DNA of 64,000 bases from Streptomyces odontomachi (GTDB lineage: Bacteria; Actinomycetota; Actinomycetes; Streptomycetales; Streptomycetaceae): assembly GCF_024435355.1 (NCBI RefSeq), contig NZ_JAMJWG010000013.1, forward strand, positions 62,001 to 126,000, written 5' to 3'. A program made the translations under genes and the position numbers. Shown in pieces: positions 17,643 to 31,212 of this stretch. The notes under the pieces were generated by a model. That model did not search any database. It had not been told where the DNA came from and saw only the letters and a program-made list of their open reading frames with translations. Every line of letters begins with the position of its first letter. Position 1 is the stretch's first letter.

Positions 17643-18461
17643 GTGAACGACAAGCACCCTGATAACGGACATGACAACGGGTCCGGTGGCAAGAAGCCGA
17701 ACGGAAAGCGGTCCGCCCGAGAGCGGCTGGCCGTGGAGCGGGAGCGGCTCAAGGCGCGGGACAAGCGCCGGCGGTCGCTGATCACGGGCGGCGCCGTGCT
17801 GGGCATCCTGGGCCTGGCCGCCGTCGCCGGCGTGCTCGCCGCCAACGCCGACGGCGGCCGGAGCGACTCCGAAGGCCCGATCGTCGCGCCCACCGGAGCC
17901 ACCGGCGAAGGCGGGCTCGCCATCCCGGTCGGGCGGCCCGACGCGAAGTCCACCCTCACCGTCTGGGAGGACTTCCGCTGCCCGGCCTGCAAGCAGTTCG
18001 AGGGCGGCTATCGGTCCACCGTCCACGAGCTGGTCGACAAGGGCCAGCTCAAGGTCGAATACCACCTGGTCACGCTCATCGACCACAACATGGGCGGCAG
18101 CGGCTCGCTGCGCGCCGCCAATGCCGCCGCCTGCGCCCAGGAGGCGGGCAGGTTCACCGACTACCACGATGTGCTCTACACCAACCAGCCCGAGGAGACC
18201 AAGGACACCTTCGCCGGCAACGCCACGCTGATCCGCCTCGCCGGCAAGGTCCCCGGCCTGACCACACCCGCGTTCAAGAAGTGCGTCGAGAGCGGCCGGC
18301 ATGACAGCTGGGTCGTCAAGTCCGACCGTGCCTTCACCGACAAGAAGCTCTCCGGCACCCCGACCGTCCTGCTGAACGGCACGAGCGTCTACGGAAACCC
18401 GCGTATCCAGTTCACCCCGCAGAAGCTGAAGACGATGGTCGAGGAGGCCGACCGCAAGTGA
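17643..18461 (+). CDS. Membrane-anchored DsbA-type thioredoxin-fold protein
   Basis: 272 residues: a charged, Arg/Lys-rich cytoplasmic N terminus (1-43), one transmembrane helix (about 44-62), then an extracytoplasmic DsbA-like domain. The active-site CPAC motif is at Cys113-Cys116 (EDFRCPACKQFEGG), and the cis-Pro loop is probably LSGTPTVLLNG. It likely acts in disulfide formation or exchange of secreted proteins. GTG 17643 gives the basic N terminus; upstream starts lie too close to the trpA terminator to add recognisable sequence. The next gene, lgt, also serves exported proteins. Confidence 0.88.
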   Translation: MNDKHPDNGHDNGSGGKKPNGKRSARERLAVERERLKARDKRRRSLITGGAVLGILGLAAVAGVLAANADGGRSDSEGPIVAPTGATGEGGLAIPVGRPDAKSTLTVWEDFRCPACKQFEGGYRSTVHELVDKGQLKVEYHLVTLIDHNMGGSGSLRAANAAACAQEAGRFTDYHDVLYTNQPEETKDTFAGNATLIRLAGKVPGLTTPAFKKCVESGRHDSWVVKSDRAFTDKKLSGTPTVLLNGTSVYGNPRIQFTPQKLKTMVEEADRK

Positions 18462-18597
18462 TCGGGGCGCGGGCGTCCGGGCGCCGTCGGGCGCCGCGCG
18501 AGGCGGTGCCCGGGCCGGCCGAGCGGCACCCCGTTATGGAGCCGTAGCCAGCGGGATTCCCGTCAGCACGGTCCGGCGCGGTAGCGTCACTCTTGCC

Positions 18598-19695
18598 ATG
18601 GACCTTGCCTTCATCCCCAGCCCGTCGCGCAGTGTGCTCTATTTGGGCCCCGTCCCGCTGCGCGCCTATGCGTTCTGCATCATCATCGGCGTCTTCGCGG
18701 CCGTCTGGATCGGCGGCAGACGTTGGATCGCCCGCGGCGGAAACCCCGGCACCGTGGCCGACATTGCCGTCTGGGCGGTGCCGTTCGGCCTGGTCGGCGG
18801 GCGGCTCTACCACGTGATCACGGACTACGAGCTGTACTTCAGCGCGGGCCGTGACTGGGTCGACGCCTTCAAGATCTGGGAGGGCGGCCTCGGCATCTGG
18901 GGCGCCATCGCGCTCGGCGCCGTCGGCGCATGGATCGGCTGCCGCAGGCGCGGCATCCCGCTGCCCGCGTGGGCCGACGCCGTCGCCCCCGGGGTGGCGA
19001 TCGCGCAGGCCTGCGGCCGCTGGGGCAACTGGTTCAACCAGGAGCTGTACGGCAAGGCCACGGACGTGCCGTGGGCACTGAAGATCACGTCGTCGGAGGG
19101 CGGCCGGGTGCCCGGCACCTACCATCCGACGTTCCTCTACGAGTCCGTGTGGTGCATCCTCGTCGCCCTGGCCATCATCTGGGCCGACCGGCGCTTCAAG
19201 CTCGGGCACGGTCGGGCGTTCGCGCTGTACGTGGCGCTGTACTGCATGGGCCGCGCGGGCACCGAGTACCTGCGCGTCGACACCGCGCACCATGTGCTCG
19301 GGCTGCGTCTCAACGAGTGGACGTCGCTCCTGGTCTTCCTGCTCGCCGTCGTCTACCTCGTCCTGTCGGCGCGGCTACGGCCGGGCCGCGAAAAGATCGT
19401 CGAGCCGGATCCGGCCCAGCTGAGCGCCTCCGGTGCGGATGCGGATGCGTCCGCCGACGCGGCCACGACCGACGGGGCGGCCTCGGCAGACCAGTCCGAA
19501 GACAAGCCCGACGCCACGGATACCCCGGACACGGCCTCCACGGAATCGACCACCGACTCCGAAGCCGCCCCGGAGTCCGGCACGGCGGCGACGAAGACCG
19601 ACACGGCGACGAAGACCGACACCGTCACCGATGCCGACCCGGCCGACGCACCCACCGAGGACCGCGCCGAGGCGGAGTCCGCCAGGAAGGCCTGA
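18598..19695 (+). CDS. lgt: Prolipoprotein diacylglyceryl transferase
   Basis: Integral membrane enzyme that moves diacylglycerol from phosphatidylglycerol to the lipobox Cys of prolipoproteins. About seven membrane helices in residues 1-270; the family signature appears as ACGRWGNWFNQELYG, with FGLVGGRLYHV and WEGGLGIWGA also matching. A disordered Ala/Thr/Asp/Glu-rich tail of about 95 residues (with repeated ATKTDT) follows, typical of streptomycete Lgt. TAGCGT ends 10 bases before ATG 18598 and no ribosome binding site is visible, so the mRNA may be leaderless. LivK in this window is a predicted client (lipobox LTAC). Confidence 0.95.
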   Translation: MDLAFIPSPSRSVLYLGPVPLRAYAFCIIIGVFAAVWIGGRRWIARGGNPGTVADIAVWAVPFGLVGGRLYHVITDYELYFSAGRDWVDAFKIWEGGLGIWGAIALGAVGAWIGCRRRGIPLPAWADAVAPGVAIAQACGRWGNWFNQELYGKATDVPWALKITSSEGGRVPGTYHPTFLYESVWCILVALAIIWADRRFKLGHGRAFALYVALYCMGRAGTEYLRVDTAHHVLGLRLNEWTSLLVFLLAVVYLVLSARLRPGREKIVEPDPAQLSASGADADASADAATTDGAASADQSEDKPDATDTPDTASTESTTDSEAAPESGTAATKTDTATKTDTVTDADPADAPTEDRAEAESARKA

Positions 19696-19711
19696 GCCAG
19701 TCGTACCCAGC

Positions 19712-19736
19712 GGCCGACCCGGCGTACGGGTCGGCC
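19712..19736 (+). terminator. Terminator after lgt
   Basis: A perfect 9-bp stem GGCCGACCC / GGGTCGGCC around a 7-base loop, 17 bases after the lgt stop. No T-run follows, which is common for streptomycete terminators. Confidence 0.75.
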
Positions 19737-20179
19737 CGCGGTGTGTGGTGCCGCGGTCGCCATGAGTGCCGCAGACTCGACGCGTGTCGAAGCCGCCACC
19801 ACCGGCCCGGTGGTCCGGACACGGGCGGCGGCCCCTTCATGACGTCCCCCACGCCTTGAGGGCGCTGAGGTACCCCCATCGACCCGACGGTCTCGTCGTG
19901 GCTTGTCGCGCAGTTCCCCGCGCCCCTGGGAGGGCGCTGCGCGCCCTCCTCAGACGTTGCAGGCACCCGCGCGTCCCCGCCGTCCAGGCGCAGCCCGGCG
20001 CCCTCGACCGCGTCGGCCAACCCCCCGCGTTTGCGCAGGTAAGTACGGCCTTCCTTGCTAGCGGCAAGAGAAATTCGTGCGTACTTTCGTCTGTGTCGGG
20101 GGCGAGCCGGGGATGGGCCAGGGCGCACGGGGCACCTGAGCCCGAAGCCATGGGCCCGAGGAGAAGGAGCACCACACAC
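19737..20179. other. Intergenic region between lgt and the VIT1-type gene
   Basis: No gene is supported. It holds one copy of the dispersed repeat (19898-19927) followed by a GAGGGCGC-TGC-GCGCCCTC hairpin. Further on is a less G+C-rich stretch (about 20038-20090) with AAGTACG and CGTACTT inverted around a CTTGC-TAGCG-GCAAG stem; this may be the promoter or operator of the downstream transporter. Confidence 0.5.
19898..19927 (-). repeat. Dispersed repeat, copy B
   Basis: Reads on the + strand as the reverse complement of the core GGGGCGCGGGGAACTGCGCG with one change near the end (GTGGCTTGTCGCGCAG). It is followed directly by the hairpin GAGGGCGC-TGC-GCGCCCTC, the same composite arrangement as other copies. 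Confidence 0.85.
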
Positions 20180-20911
20180 ATGTCCCTCATCGAAACCGAA
20201 GCGTCGCTGCACGTGGCACACCGTGACAATCACACGCATCGCGATGTGAACGGTGGTTGGCTGCGTCCCGCGGTGTTCGGTGCGATGGACGGCCTGGTGT
20301 CCAACCTTGCCCTGATGACCGGCGTCGCCGGCGGTGCCGTAGCCCCGCACACCCTGGTCATCACGGGCCTGGCCGGCCTGGCCGCCGGCGCCTTCTCCAT
20401 GGCCGCCGGTGAGTACACCTCCGTGGCCTCGCAGCGCGAGCTGGTCGAGGCCGAGCTGGAGGTCGAGCGCCGGGAGCTGCTGGGTCACCCGAAGGACGAG
20501 GAGGCCGAGCTGGCCGCCCTCTACACGGCCCGGGGCGTCGCGCCCGAGCTGGCCCGCGAGGTCGCCCGGCAGCTCTCCCGCGACCCCGAGCAGGCGTTGG
20601 AGATCCACGCCAGGGAAGAGCTCGGCATCGACCCCGGCGACCTGCCCTCGCCCATGGTGGCCGCCGCGTCGTCCTTCGGCTCCTTCGCGCTGGGCGCCCT
20701 GCTGCCGGTGCTCCCGTATCTGCTGGGCGCCACCACCCTGTGGCCCGCCGTGCTGCTGGCCCTGCTCGGGCTGTTCGCCTGCGGCGCCGTGGTGGCCAAG
20801 GTGACCGCGCGGACCTGGTGGTTCAGCGGTCTGCGGCAACTGGTGCTGGGCGGCGCCGCCGCCGGTGTGACCTACGCACTGGGCAGTCTCTTCGGTGCGG
20901 CCGTAGGATAG
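20180..20911 (+). CDS. VIT1/CCC1-family transporter
   Basis: 243 residues. The start LRPAVFGAMDGLVSNLALM and GAFSMAAGEYTSVASQREL are hallmarks of the VIT1/CCC1 family, which transports Fe2+ or Mn2+. After two membrane helices comes a charged cytoplasmic segment (residues about 78-155, rich in Glu) that in relatives carries metal-binding residues, then three more helices. GAAGGAG precedes ATG 20180. Metal detoxification or storage is the likely role; the metal cannot be told from sequence. Confidence 0.9.
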   Translation: MSLIETEASLHVAHRDNHTHRDVNGGWLRPAVFGAMDGLVSNLALMTGVAGGAVAPHTLVITGLAGLAAGAFSMAAGEYTSVASQRELVEAELEVERRELLGHPKDEEAELAALYTARGVAPELAREVARQLSRDPEQALEIHAREELGIDPGDLPSPMVAAASSFGSFALGALLPVLPYLLGATTLWPAVLLALLGLFACGAVVAKVTARTWWFSGLRQLVLGGAAAGVTYALGSLFGAAVG

Positions 20912-20947
20912 AGCAAGAGGAGGCGCTTCGGGTGTCTCCTCTTCGCT
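20911..20947 (+). terminator. Terminator after the VIT1-type gene
   Basis: GAGCAAGAGGAG pairs with CTCCTCTTCGCTC (one-base bulge) around a 13-base loop, overlapping the last base of the stop codon. A stable Rho-independent-like hairpin. Confidence 0.75.
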
Positions 20948-21525
20948 CGCCCGGACGCAAGGACGGCAAAGTGACCGTTACAGCGCGGTTTCAATGCATT
21001 GACCTCGGGGCATGAGCGTTAAGCGCCGCGGGCAATGAAGCTCGACGAGCGCACCGGGCCGACGGCCAATGATCTGTCCGTGCTGGTCCTCAAGTGGTTT
21101 AGGGCGGTGCTGCACTGTCGGGCCGTACCCTGGCCCAACAGTTCAGTCGTTGTCCATTGCTGCCGGTATACATGCGGTGCCGGTGCGTAGCTGTAGTCGA
21201 TACGAGGCTACAGCCGGTATCCGACCTCGCCGTGGGCGTACGTATCGACAGGCGCTCGGCCTGGTTCGCGCGGACCGTCGCACGACGATGGATACCACCT
21301 GACGTCGCCCGATCGGTGGACGCCGATCACCGGCGACGTCCATATGTTGGAACGTGTATTCCGATTTGTGAGAAGCGTTCCATCATGTAACCTGCCGAAA
21401 ATTTCTCCCGGCCTCGGCTCCGTCGAACGGGAGGTACCCCCGGAGGGCCAGCGTCGTCCCTCGGTAACCGCACCCCAGGCCAGTTCTGGGAGGTGCCCAT
21501 AGCCACGACGACGACGGGAGAGCCG
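20948..21525. other. Long leader/intergenic region before gltB
   Basis: I see no gene in these 578 bases. Structural elements include a perfect 12-bp palindrome TCAATGCATTGA (20991-21002), a CTGTAG/CTACAG inverted pair near 21190-21215 and GGAACG...CGTTCC inverted around the proposed promoter. The base composition between about 21000 and 21400 is less G+C-rich than the genes, as usual for promoter DNA. Confidence 0.5.
21366..21393 (+). promoter_or_regulatory. Probable gltB promoter
   Basis: TTGTGA (21366-21371) and TAACCT (21388-21393) are separated by 16 bases, close to the vegetative streptomycete consensus. Transcription would start near 21400, leaving an untranslated leader of about 125 bases. 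GGAACG (about 21350) and CGTTCC (about 21376) form an inverted pair overlapping the -35 region. Confidence 0.55.
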
Positions 21526-26188
<4,663 letters not shown>

Positions 26189-26196
<8 letters not shown>

Positions 26197-27649
26197 TCCG
26201 AAGGGCTTTCTGCAGCACGGCCGCGAGGTCGCCCAGTCGCGCCCCGTCGCCGAACGCGTCAAGGACTGGAACGAGGTCTACGTCCCCGGCTCGCTGCTGC
26301 CGATCATCAGCAAGCAGGCCAGCCGGTGCATGGACTGCGGCATCCCGTTCTGCCACAACGGCTGCCCGCTGGGGAACCTGATCCCCGAGTGGAACGACTT
26401 CGCCTACCGGGAGGACTGGACGGCGGCCGCCGAGCGGCTGCACGCCACCAACAACTTCCCGGAGTTCACCGGGCGGCTGTGCCCGGCGCCGTGCGAGACG
26501 GCCTGCGTGCTCGGCATCAACCAGCCGCCGGTCACCATCAAGAACGTCGAGGTCTCCATCATCGACAAGGCCTGGGAGAACGGCACCGTCGCGCCGCAGG
26601 CCCCGGAGCGGCTGTCCGGCAAGACGGTCGCCGTGATCGGCTCGGGCCCGGCGGGCCTGGCCGCCGCCCAGCAGCTCACCCGTGCCGGGCACACGGTCGC
26701 CGTCTACGAGCGCGCCGACCGCATCGGCGGCCTGCTGCGCTACGGCATCCCCGAGTTCAAGATGGAGAAGCGGCACATCAACCGCCGTATCGAGCAGATG
26801 CGTGCGGAGGGCACCAAGTTCCGTACCGGTGTGGAGGTCGGCCGGGACATCGACGCCGCGAAGCTGTGCAAGCGCTACGACGCCGTGGTGATCGCGGCCG
26901 GCGCCACCACGGCACGCGACCTGCCGGTGCCCGGTCGTGAACTGGGCGGCATCCACCAGGCGATGGAGTACCTGCCCTACTCCAACAAGGTGCAGGAAGG
27001 CGACTACGTCACGCCGCCGATCAGCGCCGAGGGCAAGCACGTCGTCGTCATCGGCGGCGGTGACACCGGCGCCGACTGCGTGGGCACCGCCCACCGCCAG
27101 GGCGCGCTCTCCGTCACCCAGTTGGAGATCATGCCCCGTCCCGGCGACGAGCGCAGCGACAACCAGCCGTGGCCGACCTTCCCGATGCTCTACAAGGTGA
27201 CCTCCGCGCACGAGGAGGGCGGTGAGCGCATCTACTCCGCGTCCACCAGCCACTTCGAGGGCGACGAGGACGGCAACGTGCAGTGGCTGCATCTGACGGA
27301 GGTCGAGTTCGTCGACGGCAAGATCACCCCGAGGGAAGGCACCGAGCGGAAGATCCCGGCCCAGCTGGTCACGCTGGCGATGGGCTTCACCGGCACCGAC
27401 CAGGACAACGGCCTGGTCGAGCAGTTCGGCCTGGAGCTGGACGCACGCGGGAACATCGCGCGTGACACCAGCTTCCAGACCAATGTGCCCGGAGTCTTCG
27501 TCGCCGGTGACGCCGGCCGCGGCCAGTCGCTGATCGTCTGGGCGATCGCGGAGGGCCGGTCAGCTGCGCGTGGGGTGGATCGGTACCTTGCCGGTACCAG
27601 CGACTTGCCGGCGCCGATTCGGCCGACGGATCGGCCGCTGACGGTCTGA
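26189..27649 (+). CDS. gltD: Glutamate synthase (NADPH) small subunit
   Basis: FAD and [4Fe-4S] protein that passes electrons from NADPH to GltB. 486 residues. The N-terminal cluster cysteines are in SRCMDCGIPFCHNGCPLGN and LCPAPCETACVLG; the FAD site is VAVIGSGPAGLAAA, the NADPH site VVVIGGGDTGADC, and the closing FAD motif GVFVAGDAGRGQSL. The start overlaps the gltB end, indicating coupled synthesis of the two subunits. Confidence 0.97.
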
Positions 27650-27763
27650 CGGCAGGGCCGTCGGCCTGGCCTTGCGGCCTGCGGCCGGCACGACGCACCC
27701 CCCTGCGGGGCGCCACCGGCCGGGAGGGGCAGTCTGCGTCGGGTCCGGACCATCGGCCGGTGG

Positions 27764-27793
27764 GTGGTTGCTCGCGCAGTTCCCCACGCCCCT
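27764..27793 (-). repeat. Dispersed repeat, copy C
   Basis: Reverse complement of the core GGGGCGCGGGGAACTGCGCG with one substitution (CCCCACGCCCC), in the 299-base gap between gltD and the YedE gene. The gap has no gene; it also holds a GACGGC-AGG-GCCGTC stem over the gltD stop. Confidence 0.85.
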
Positions 27794-27948
27794 CCGGGCG
27801 AGGACCACCGAAACATCCCGTACAACCAAAAATCGTCCCGTACAACGGCGTACGGAACTGAAACGCGGCGCCCGCCGTCCCCGACCGGACACAGCGGGCG
27901 CCGCGATGCGTCTCCGTCACGCAGCCGGGGCAGACGGGGTCGCCGGGG

Positions 27949-29244
27949 TCAGCAGACCCCGTCACCGGCCTTCGGGTTCGCCAACCCGAAGACGGGCCGC
28001 AGCTTCAGACCCGCCCAGGTACCGACCAGCGCGCAGGCACCCCACACCCAGCCGTGCACGCTGCCGGAGGCGATACCGGCGAGGTAGGCGCCGATGTTGC
28101 AGCCGCCCGCCAGCCGGGCCCCGATGCCCATGAGCACACCGCCGAGCACGGCTGCGACGGCGGTGCGCCACGGCACCGAGCGGTGCAGCATCCAGACGCC
28201 GCCGGCCGCCGAGGCGAGTGCGGCGCCCACCATGACGCCGATGTCGGTCAGGCTGGTCTTGTCGGCGAGCACCGGCCCGGCCAGCATGGGCGCGTTGTTG
28301 GGCTGCTGCCAGAACGTCCAGTGCTCGGGGTGCCCACCGAACCACTCCACGACGTGGCTTCCCCACAGCGCGAACGCGCTGGTCACACCCCATGCGCCGC
28401 CCGACACCAGCAGGACGCCCGCCCCCAGCACGGCCAGCACCAGCGCGCCGGCGGCCAGCGGCCAGGAGCCGCGCACCACGCGTGCGATCCGGCCGCTGAC
28501 CGACGGCACCGCGTCCACCGGCGGCGGCGTACGGCGCCGCTGGACGATGCGGGAGACGGCCACGATCACCGCGAGCGCCGCGATGGTCACCGCCCAGGAG
28601 CCGAACCAGCCGATGTGGTCGGAGAGCACGTACGGGGCGAACTTGGGCAGGCCGTTCCACAGGTCGAACTGCCAGGCGGCAACGGTCGAGCCGATGATGA
28701 AGCCGCCCAGCGTCAGCACGATCGAGCTCTGTCCCGCGCCGACCGCGAACAGCGTGCCCGACGCGCACGCCCCACCGAGCTGCATCCCGACGGCGAAGAG
28801 GAACGAGCCGACCAGCAGCGCCACGCCCAGCGGCCCGGCGGAGGGTGCGGGCACCGAGCCGAACAGCCCGCTTCCGGTGCCGATGATCAGGGCGAACAGG
28901 GTTGCGGTGGTCCCCAGCAGCAGGGCGTGCGAGCGCAGCCCGGCGCCGTTGCCGACGGCTATCAGCTGCCGCCAGGCGGAGGTGAAGCCGAACCGGGAGT
29001 GGAACAGCGCGAAGCCGAGCCCGAGGCCGAGCAGCAGCAGGACGCCCGGTTTTGCGCCGTTCGCGGCGAACACGTAGGCGTCCAGTGCGATGCCGATCAC
29101 CGCCGATACGGCGAGCGGCACCCACCGCACTCCGGGTGCCTCGGGCGCCTCGGGAGCCGGTGCGCTGGTGGGGGAGGGGGCGAGCAGCCCCGCGGGCGAC
29201 AGCCGTGGCCGGGTCGCGGCGGGGGAGGGCGAGGAGGTCGTCAC
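27949..29244 (-). CDS. YeeE/YedE-family sulfur transporter
   Basis: 431 residues with a disordered Pro/Ala N terminus (1-40) and about ten membrane helices. The paired family motifs, each with a conserved Cys, are visible as QLGGACASGTLFAVGAGQ and ARLAGGCNIGAYLAGIASGS, so it is the fused two-repeat form. YeeE/YedE proteins import thiosulfate or other sulfur compounds. The start is GTG 29244 with CCAGGAG upstream. A possible Cys-containing leader ORF lies about 200 bases upstream, in keeping with control by sulfur supply. Confidence 0.9.
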   Translation of the reverse strand: MTTSSPSPAATRPRLSPAGLLAPSPTSAPAPEAPEAPGVRWVPLAVSAVIGIALDAYVFAANGAKPGVLLLLGLGLGFALFHSRFGFTSAWRQLIAVGNGAGLRSHALLLGTTATLFALIIGTGSGLFGSVPAPSAGPLGVALLVGSFLFAVGMQLGGACASGTLFAVGAGQSSIVLTLGGFIIGSTVAAWQFDLWNGLPKFAPYVLSDHIGWFGSWAVTIAALAVIVAVSRIVQRRRTPPPVDAVPSVSGRIARVVRGSWPLAAGALVLAVLGAGVLLVSGGAWGVTSAFALWGSHVVEWFGGHPEHWTFWQQPNNAPMLAGPVLADKTSLTDIGVMVGAALASAAGGVWMLHRSVPWRTAVAAVLGGVLMGIGARLAGGCNIGAYLAGIASGSVHGWVWGACALVGTWAGLKLRPVFGLANPKAGDGVC

Positions 29245-29453
29245 GAGCGTCTCCTGGACGTGCGGCGGTGGGCGGATATGCGGGGGGTACGGGGATGGGA
29301 CCGGGGGTAGGGCATGGGGGTGTGCTCTGGGACGGGGCCGCAGGGGACGGCACGGGGCGGGACAGCGGACGCGGCCGGGGCAGGGCGCTGCGGGGCGTCA
29401 GGCAGCATTGCCGGGCACTCTTCAGACGCGCGGAACCACGGCCGCGTAAGGGG

Positions 29454-29537
29454 TCAGCGGTGACAGAGACCGTCGTCGACGCACCATGCCGAACTCGCGA
29501 ACAACGCGAGGCACAGAAGGCGGGCGGGTGCGGACAT
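29454..29537 (-). CDS. Possible leaderless 27-residue, three-Cys leader peptide upstream of the YedE gene
   Basis: On the - strand ATG 29537 is preceded by TACGAT with exactly six bases between, the geometry of a leaderless start. The ORF encodes 27 residues: MSAPARLLC, then a short Ala/Leu/Ser stretch, ending WCVDDGLCHR before TGA. It has three Cys, two in the last nine residues. Between it and the YedE start the RNA would be C-rich and G-poor (about 29265-29360), as in Rho loading sites. In mycobacteria leaderless Cys-rich short ORFs act as cysteine-responsive attenuators of sulfur genes. A parallel role here is inference; conservation is unchecked. Confidence 0.4.
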   Translation of the reverse strand: MSAPARLLCLALFASSAWCVDDGLCHR

Positions 29538-29666
29538 GGAGCCATCGTAAGCGACCGCGTCCCGTGGCGGAGTCCCCCGGTCCGCTTAAGCGGCGCATGA
29601 GCACTGCCCGTGCGCCGGTCCCTGGCGTCAGGGTTCGAGGGTGTCAGGCTGCCGCGCGCCGGTCGG

Positions 29667-30554
29667 TCAGGTGTCGCACTCCAGGACCGTGCGACACAGC
29701 CCACACCGTGCGCGTACCCGGCCGCGCACCGGGATGCGGATCCGCTGCTGGCAGGTGGGGCAGGTGAACGACACCCGCAGCGGTGAGCGGCCGTCGAAGA
29801 TGTACGGACCGCTCGGCGGGTACGGCGTGCCGTGCTCCTGGGAGTAGCGCCGGTCCTTCGCGTAGCGCCGGCGGCCGGCCCACCCGGCGGCGGTCAGCGG
29901 CGGCTGCTGCGCGTCGCGCTGGGCCATCGCCCGACCCTTGGTGTACGCGGTGTAGGCCTGCGGGCTGGTGAACCAGATGGAGGGGTCCTCGCCGAAGGCG
30001 TCGGCCCGCTTGGCCAGCACGTAGCCGAACTCCTCCGGGGTGAGGTAGCCCAGCTTCTGCGACGAGACGTCGTCCTCGCGGAACGCGTCCAGCAGCAGCC
30101 ACCCTGCGCCCAGGTAGGTGGTGGCGGTGTCGGTGAGCACCTCGTTGTCCCAGGTGTCGGGGCAGGTCAGGTCGAGGCGGTGCAGGTAGACGTGCATCAC
30201 CTCGTGTGCGAGTGCGGCGCCGATGTCGCGGCGGTGGGTGCGGAAGCGATCGTTGAGCTCGATGAAGTACTCCGGGCCCGCGGCCAGCTCCACGTTGGCC
30301 GCGTGCGTCATCTCGCGGAAGCTGACGATCACCCGGGCGTCCGGCAGCCGGAAGTGCCGCACCAGTTCGCGCGCCACCCGTTGCACCCCGAGGTGCAGGT
30401 CGTCCTGGTCGCTGAAGGCCACGTCGGCGGGGACCACGCTGGTGGCGAAGGCGTGCACGGTGTCGTACGAGAGGCGCCGGTACAGCGCGGTCAGGGCGGA
30501 ACGCACCGTGTCCAGGTGCGGAAAGCCGTGCTCCACCGGTCCGCCGTCCGCCAT
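29667..30554 (-). CDS. HExxH metallopeptidase-like protein with C-terminal zinc ribbon
   Basis: 295 residues. The middle contains AALAHEVMHVYLHRL, a zinc-metalloprotease HExxH motif, followed by NEVLTDTATTYLGAGW, in which Glu/Asp could be the third ligand. The C terminus has a four-Cys zinc ribbon (CPTCQQRIRIPVRG, then CGLC). The N-terminal half (ELNDRFRTHRRDIGA) is not similar to anything I can name, and there is no signal peptide, so it is probably cytoplasmic. ATG 30554 is chosen for its AGGGGG ribosome site; ATG 30575 is an alternative. Substrate unknown. Confidence 0.78.
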   Translation of the reverse strand: MADGGPVEHGFPHLDTVRSALTALYRRLSYDTVHAFATSVVPADVAFSDQDDLHLGVQRVARELVRHFRLPDARVIVSFREMTHAANVELAAGPEYFIELNDRFRTHRRDIGAALAHEVMHVYLHRLDLTCPDTWDNEVLTDTATTYLGAGWLLLDAFREDDVSSQKLGYLTPEEFGYVLAKRADAFGEDPSIWFTSPQAYTAYTKGRAMAQRDAQQPPLTAAGWAGRRRYAKDRRYSQEHGTPYPPSGPYIFDGRSPLRVSFTCPTCQQRIRIPVRGRVRARCGLCRTVLECDT

Positions 30555-30795
30555 GCCGCACCCCCTGTCGGTCATCGGGCCGTGCCACCGCGCCGCCTCC
30601 ACCTTACTCAGGTCGGCCCCCGCGGCATCCGTGCCGGCCGCCCCGGCTGACCTGCTTTTCCGGCCGGGGTGCGCGGCCCGGGGGCGTAAGGTGCCCGGCC
30701 GGGCACGTCGGGTAGCGGGGCCGACAGCGACCGACCCGGGGATACGGCACCGGTGATTCCGGTCCGTGTGCCGCCACGGACTAGGGTTTGCACCC

Positions 30796-31212
30796 ATGAC
30801 GACCAGCAACGCGCACGACGCCGAGCCGATCCCCGGGTCCGGCCCCGACACCGGCCGGGCCCAGCACGAGGAGGACCCGGCGGCGTCCGGTGCCGCCGTC
30901 GACCCCGAGGTACGCGCCGAGCTGACCCGGCTGCGGGACAGCATCGACAACATCGACGCCGCCGTCGTCCACATGCTCGCCGAACGCTTCAAGTGCACCC
31001 AGCGGGTCGGCCACCTCAAGGCCGCCCACCGGCTGCCGCCGGCCGACCCGGCCCGCGAGTCCCAGCAGATCACCCGGCTGCGCGCGCTCGCCGAGGACGC
31101 CAAGCTCGACCCGGCGTTCGCCGAGAAGCTGCTGAACTTCATCATCGCCGAGGTGATCAGGCACCACGAGCGCATCGCGGACACCGCCCAGCCGCAGCAG
31201 GACGGCCGATGA
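30796..31212 (+). CDS. Chorismate mutase (AroQ class)
   Basis: 138 residues. After an acidic disordered N terminus (1-38) comes the all-helical AroQ domain: ELTRLRDSIDNIDAAVVHML, ERFKCTQRVGHLKAAHRLPP and FIIAEVIRHHE carry the Arg, Lys and Glu/Gln positions of the active site. It converts chorismate to prephenate for Phe/Tyr. TAGGGT ends 8 bases before ATG 30796, suggesting a leaderless mRNA. It overlaps the next gene by four bases (ATGA). Confidence 0.9.
   Translation: MTTSNAHDAEPIPGSGPDTGRAQHEEDPAASGAAVDPEVRAELTRLRDSIDNIDAAVVHMLAERFKCTQRVGHLKAAHRLPPADPARESQQITRLRALAEDAKLDPAFAEKLLNFIIAEVIRHHERIADTAQPQQDGR

Noticed and set aside
27650..29244. Full-length + strand frames opposite the YedE gene
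   Set aside because: Their translations are Arg/Gly/Gln-rich shadows of a clearly conserved membrane protein on the - strand.
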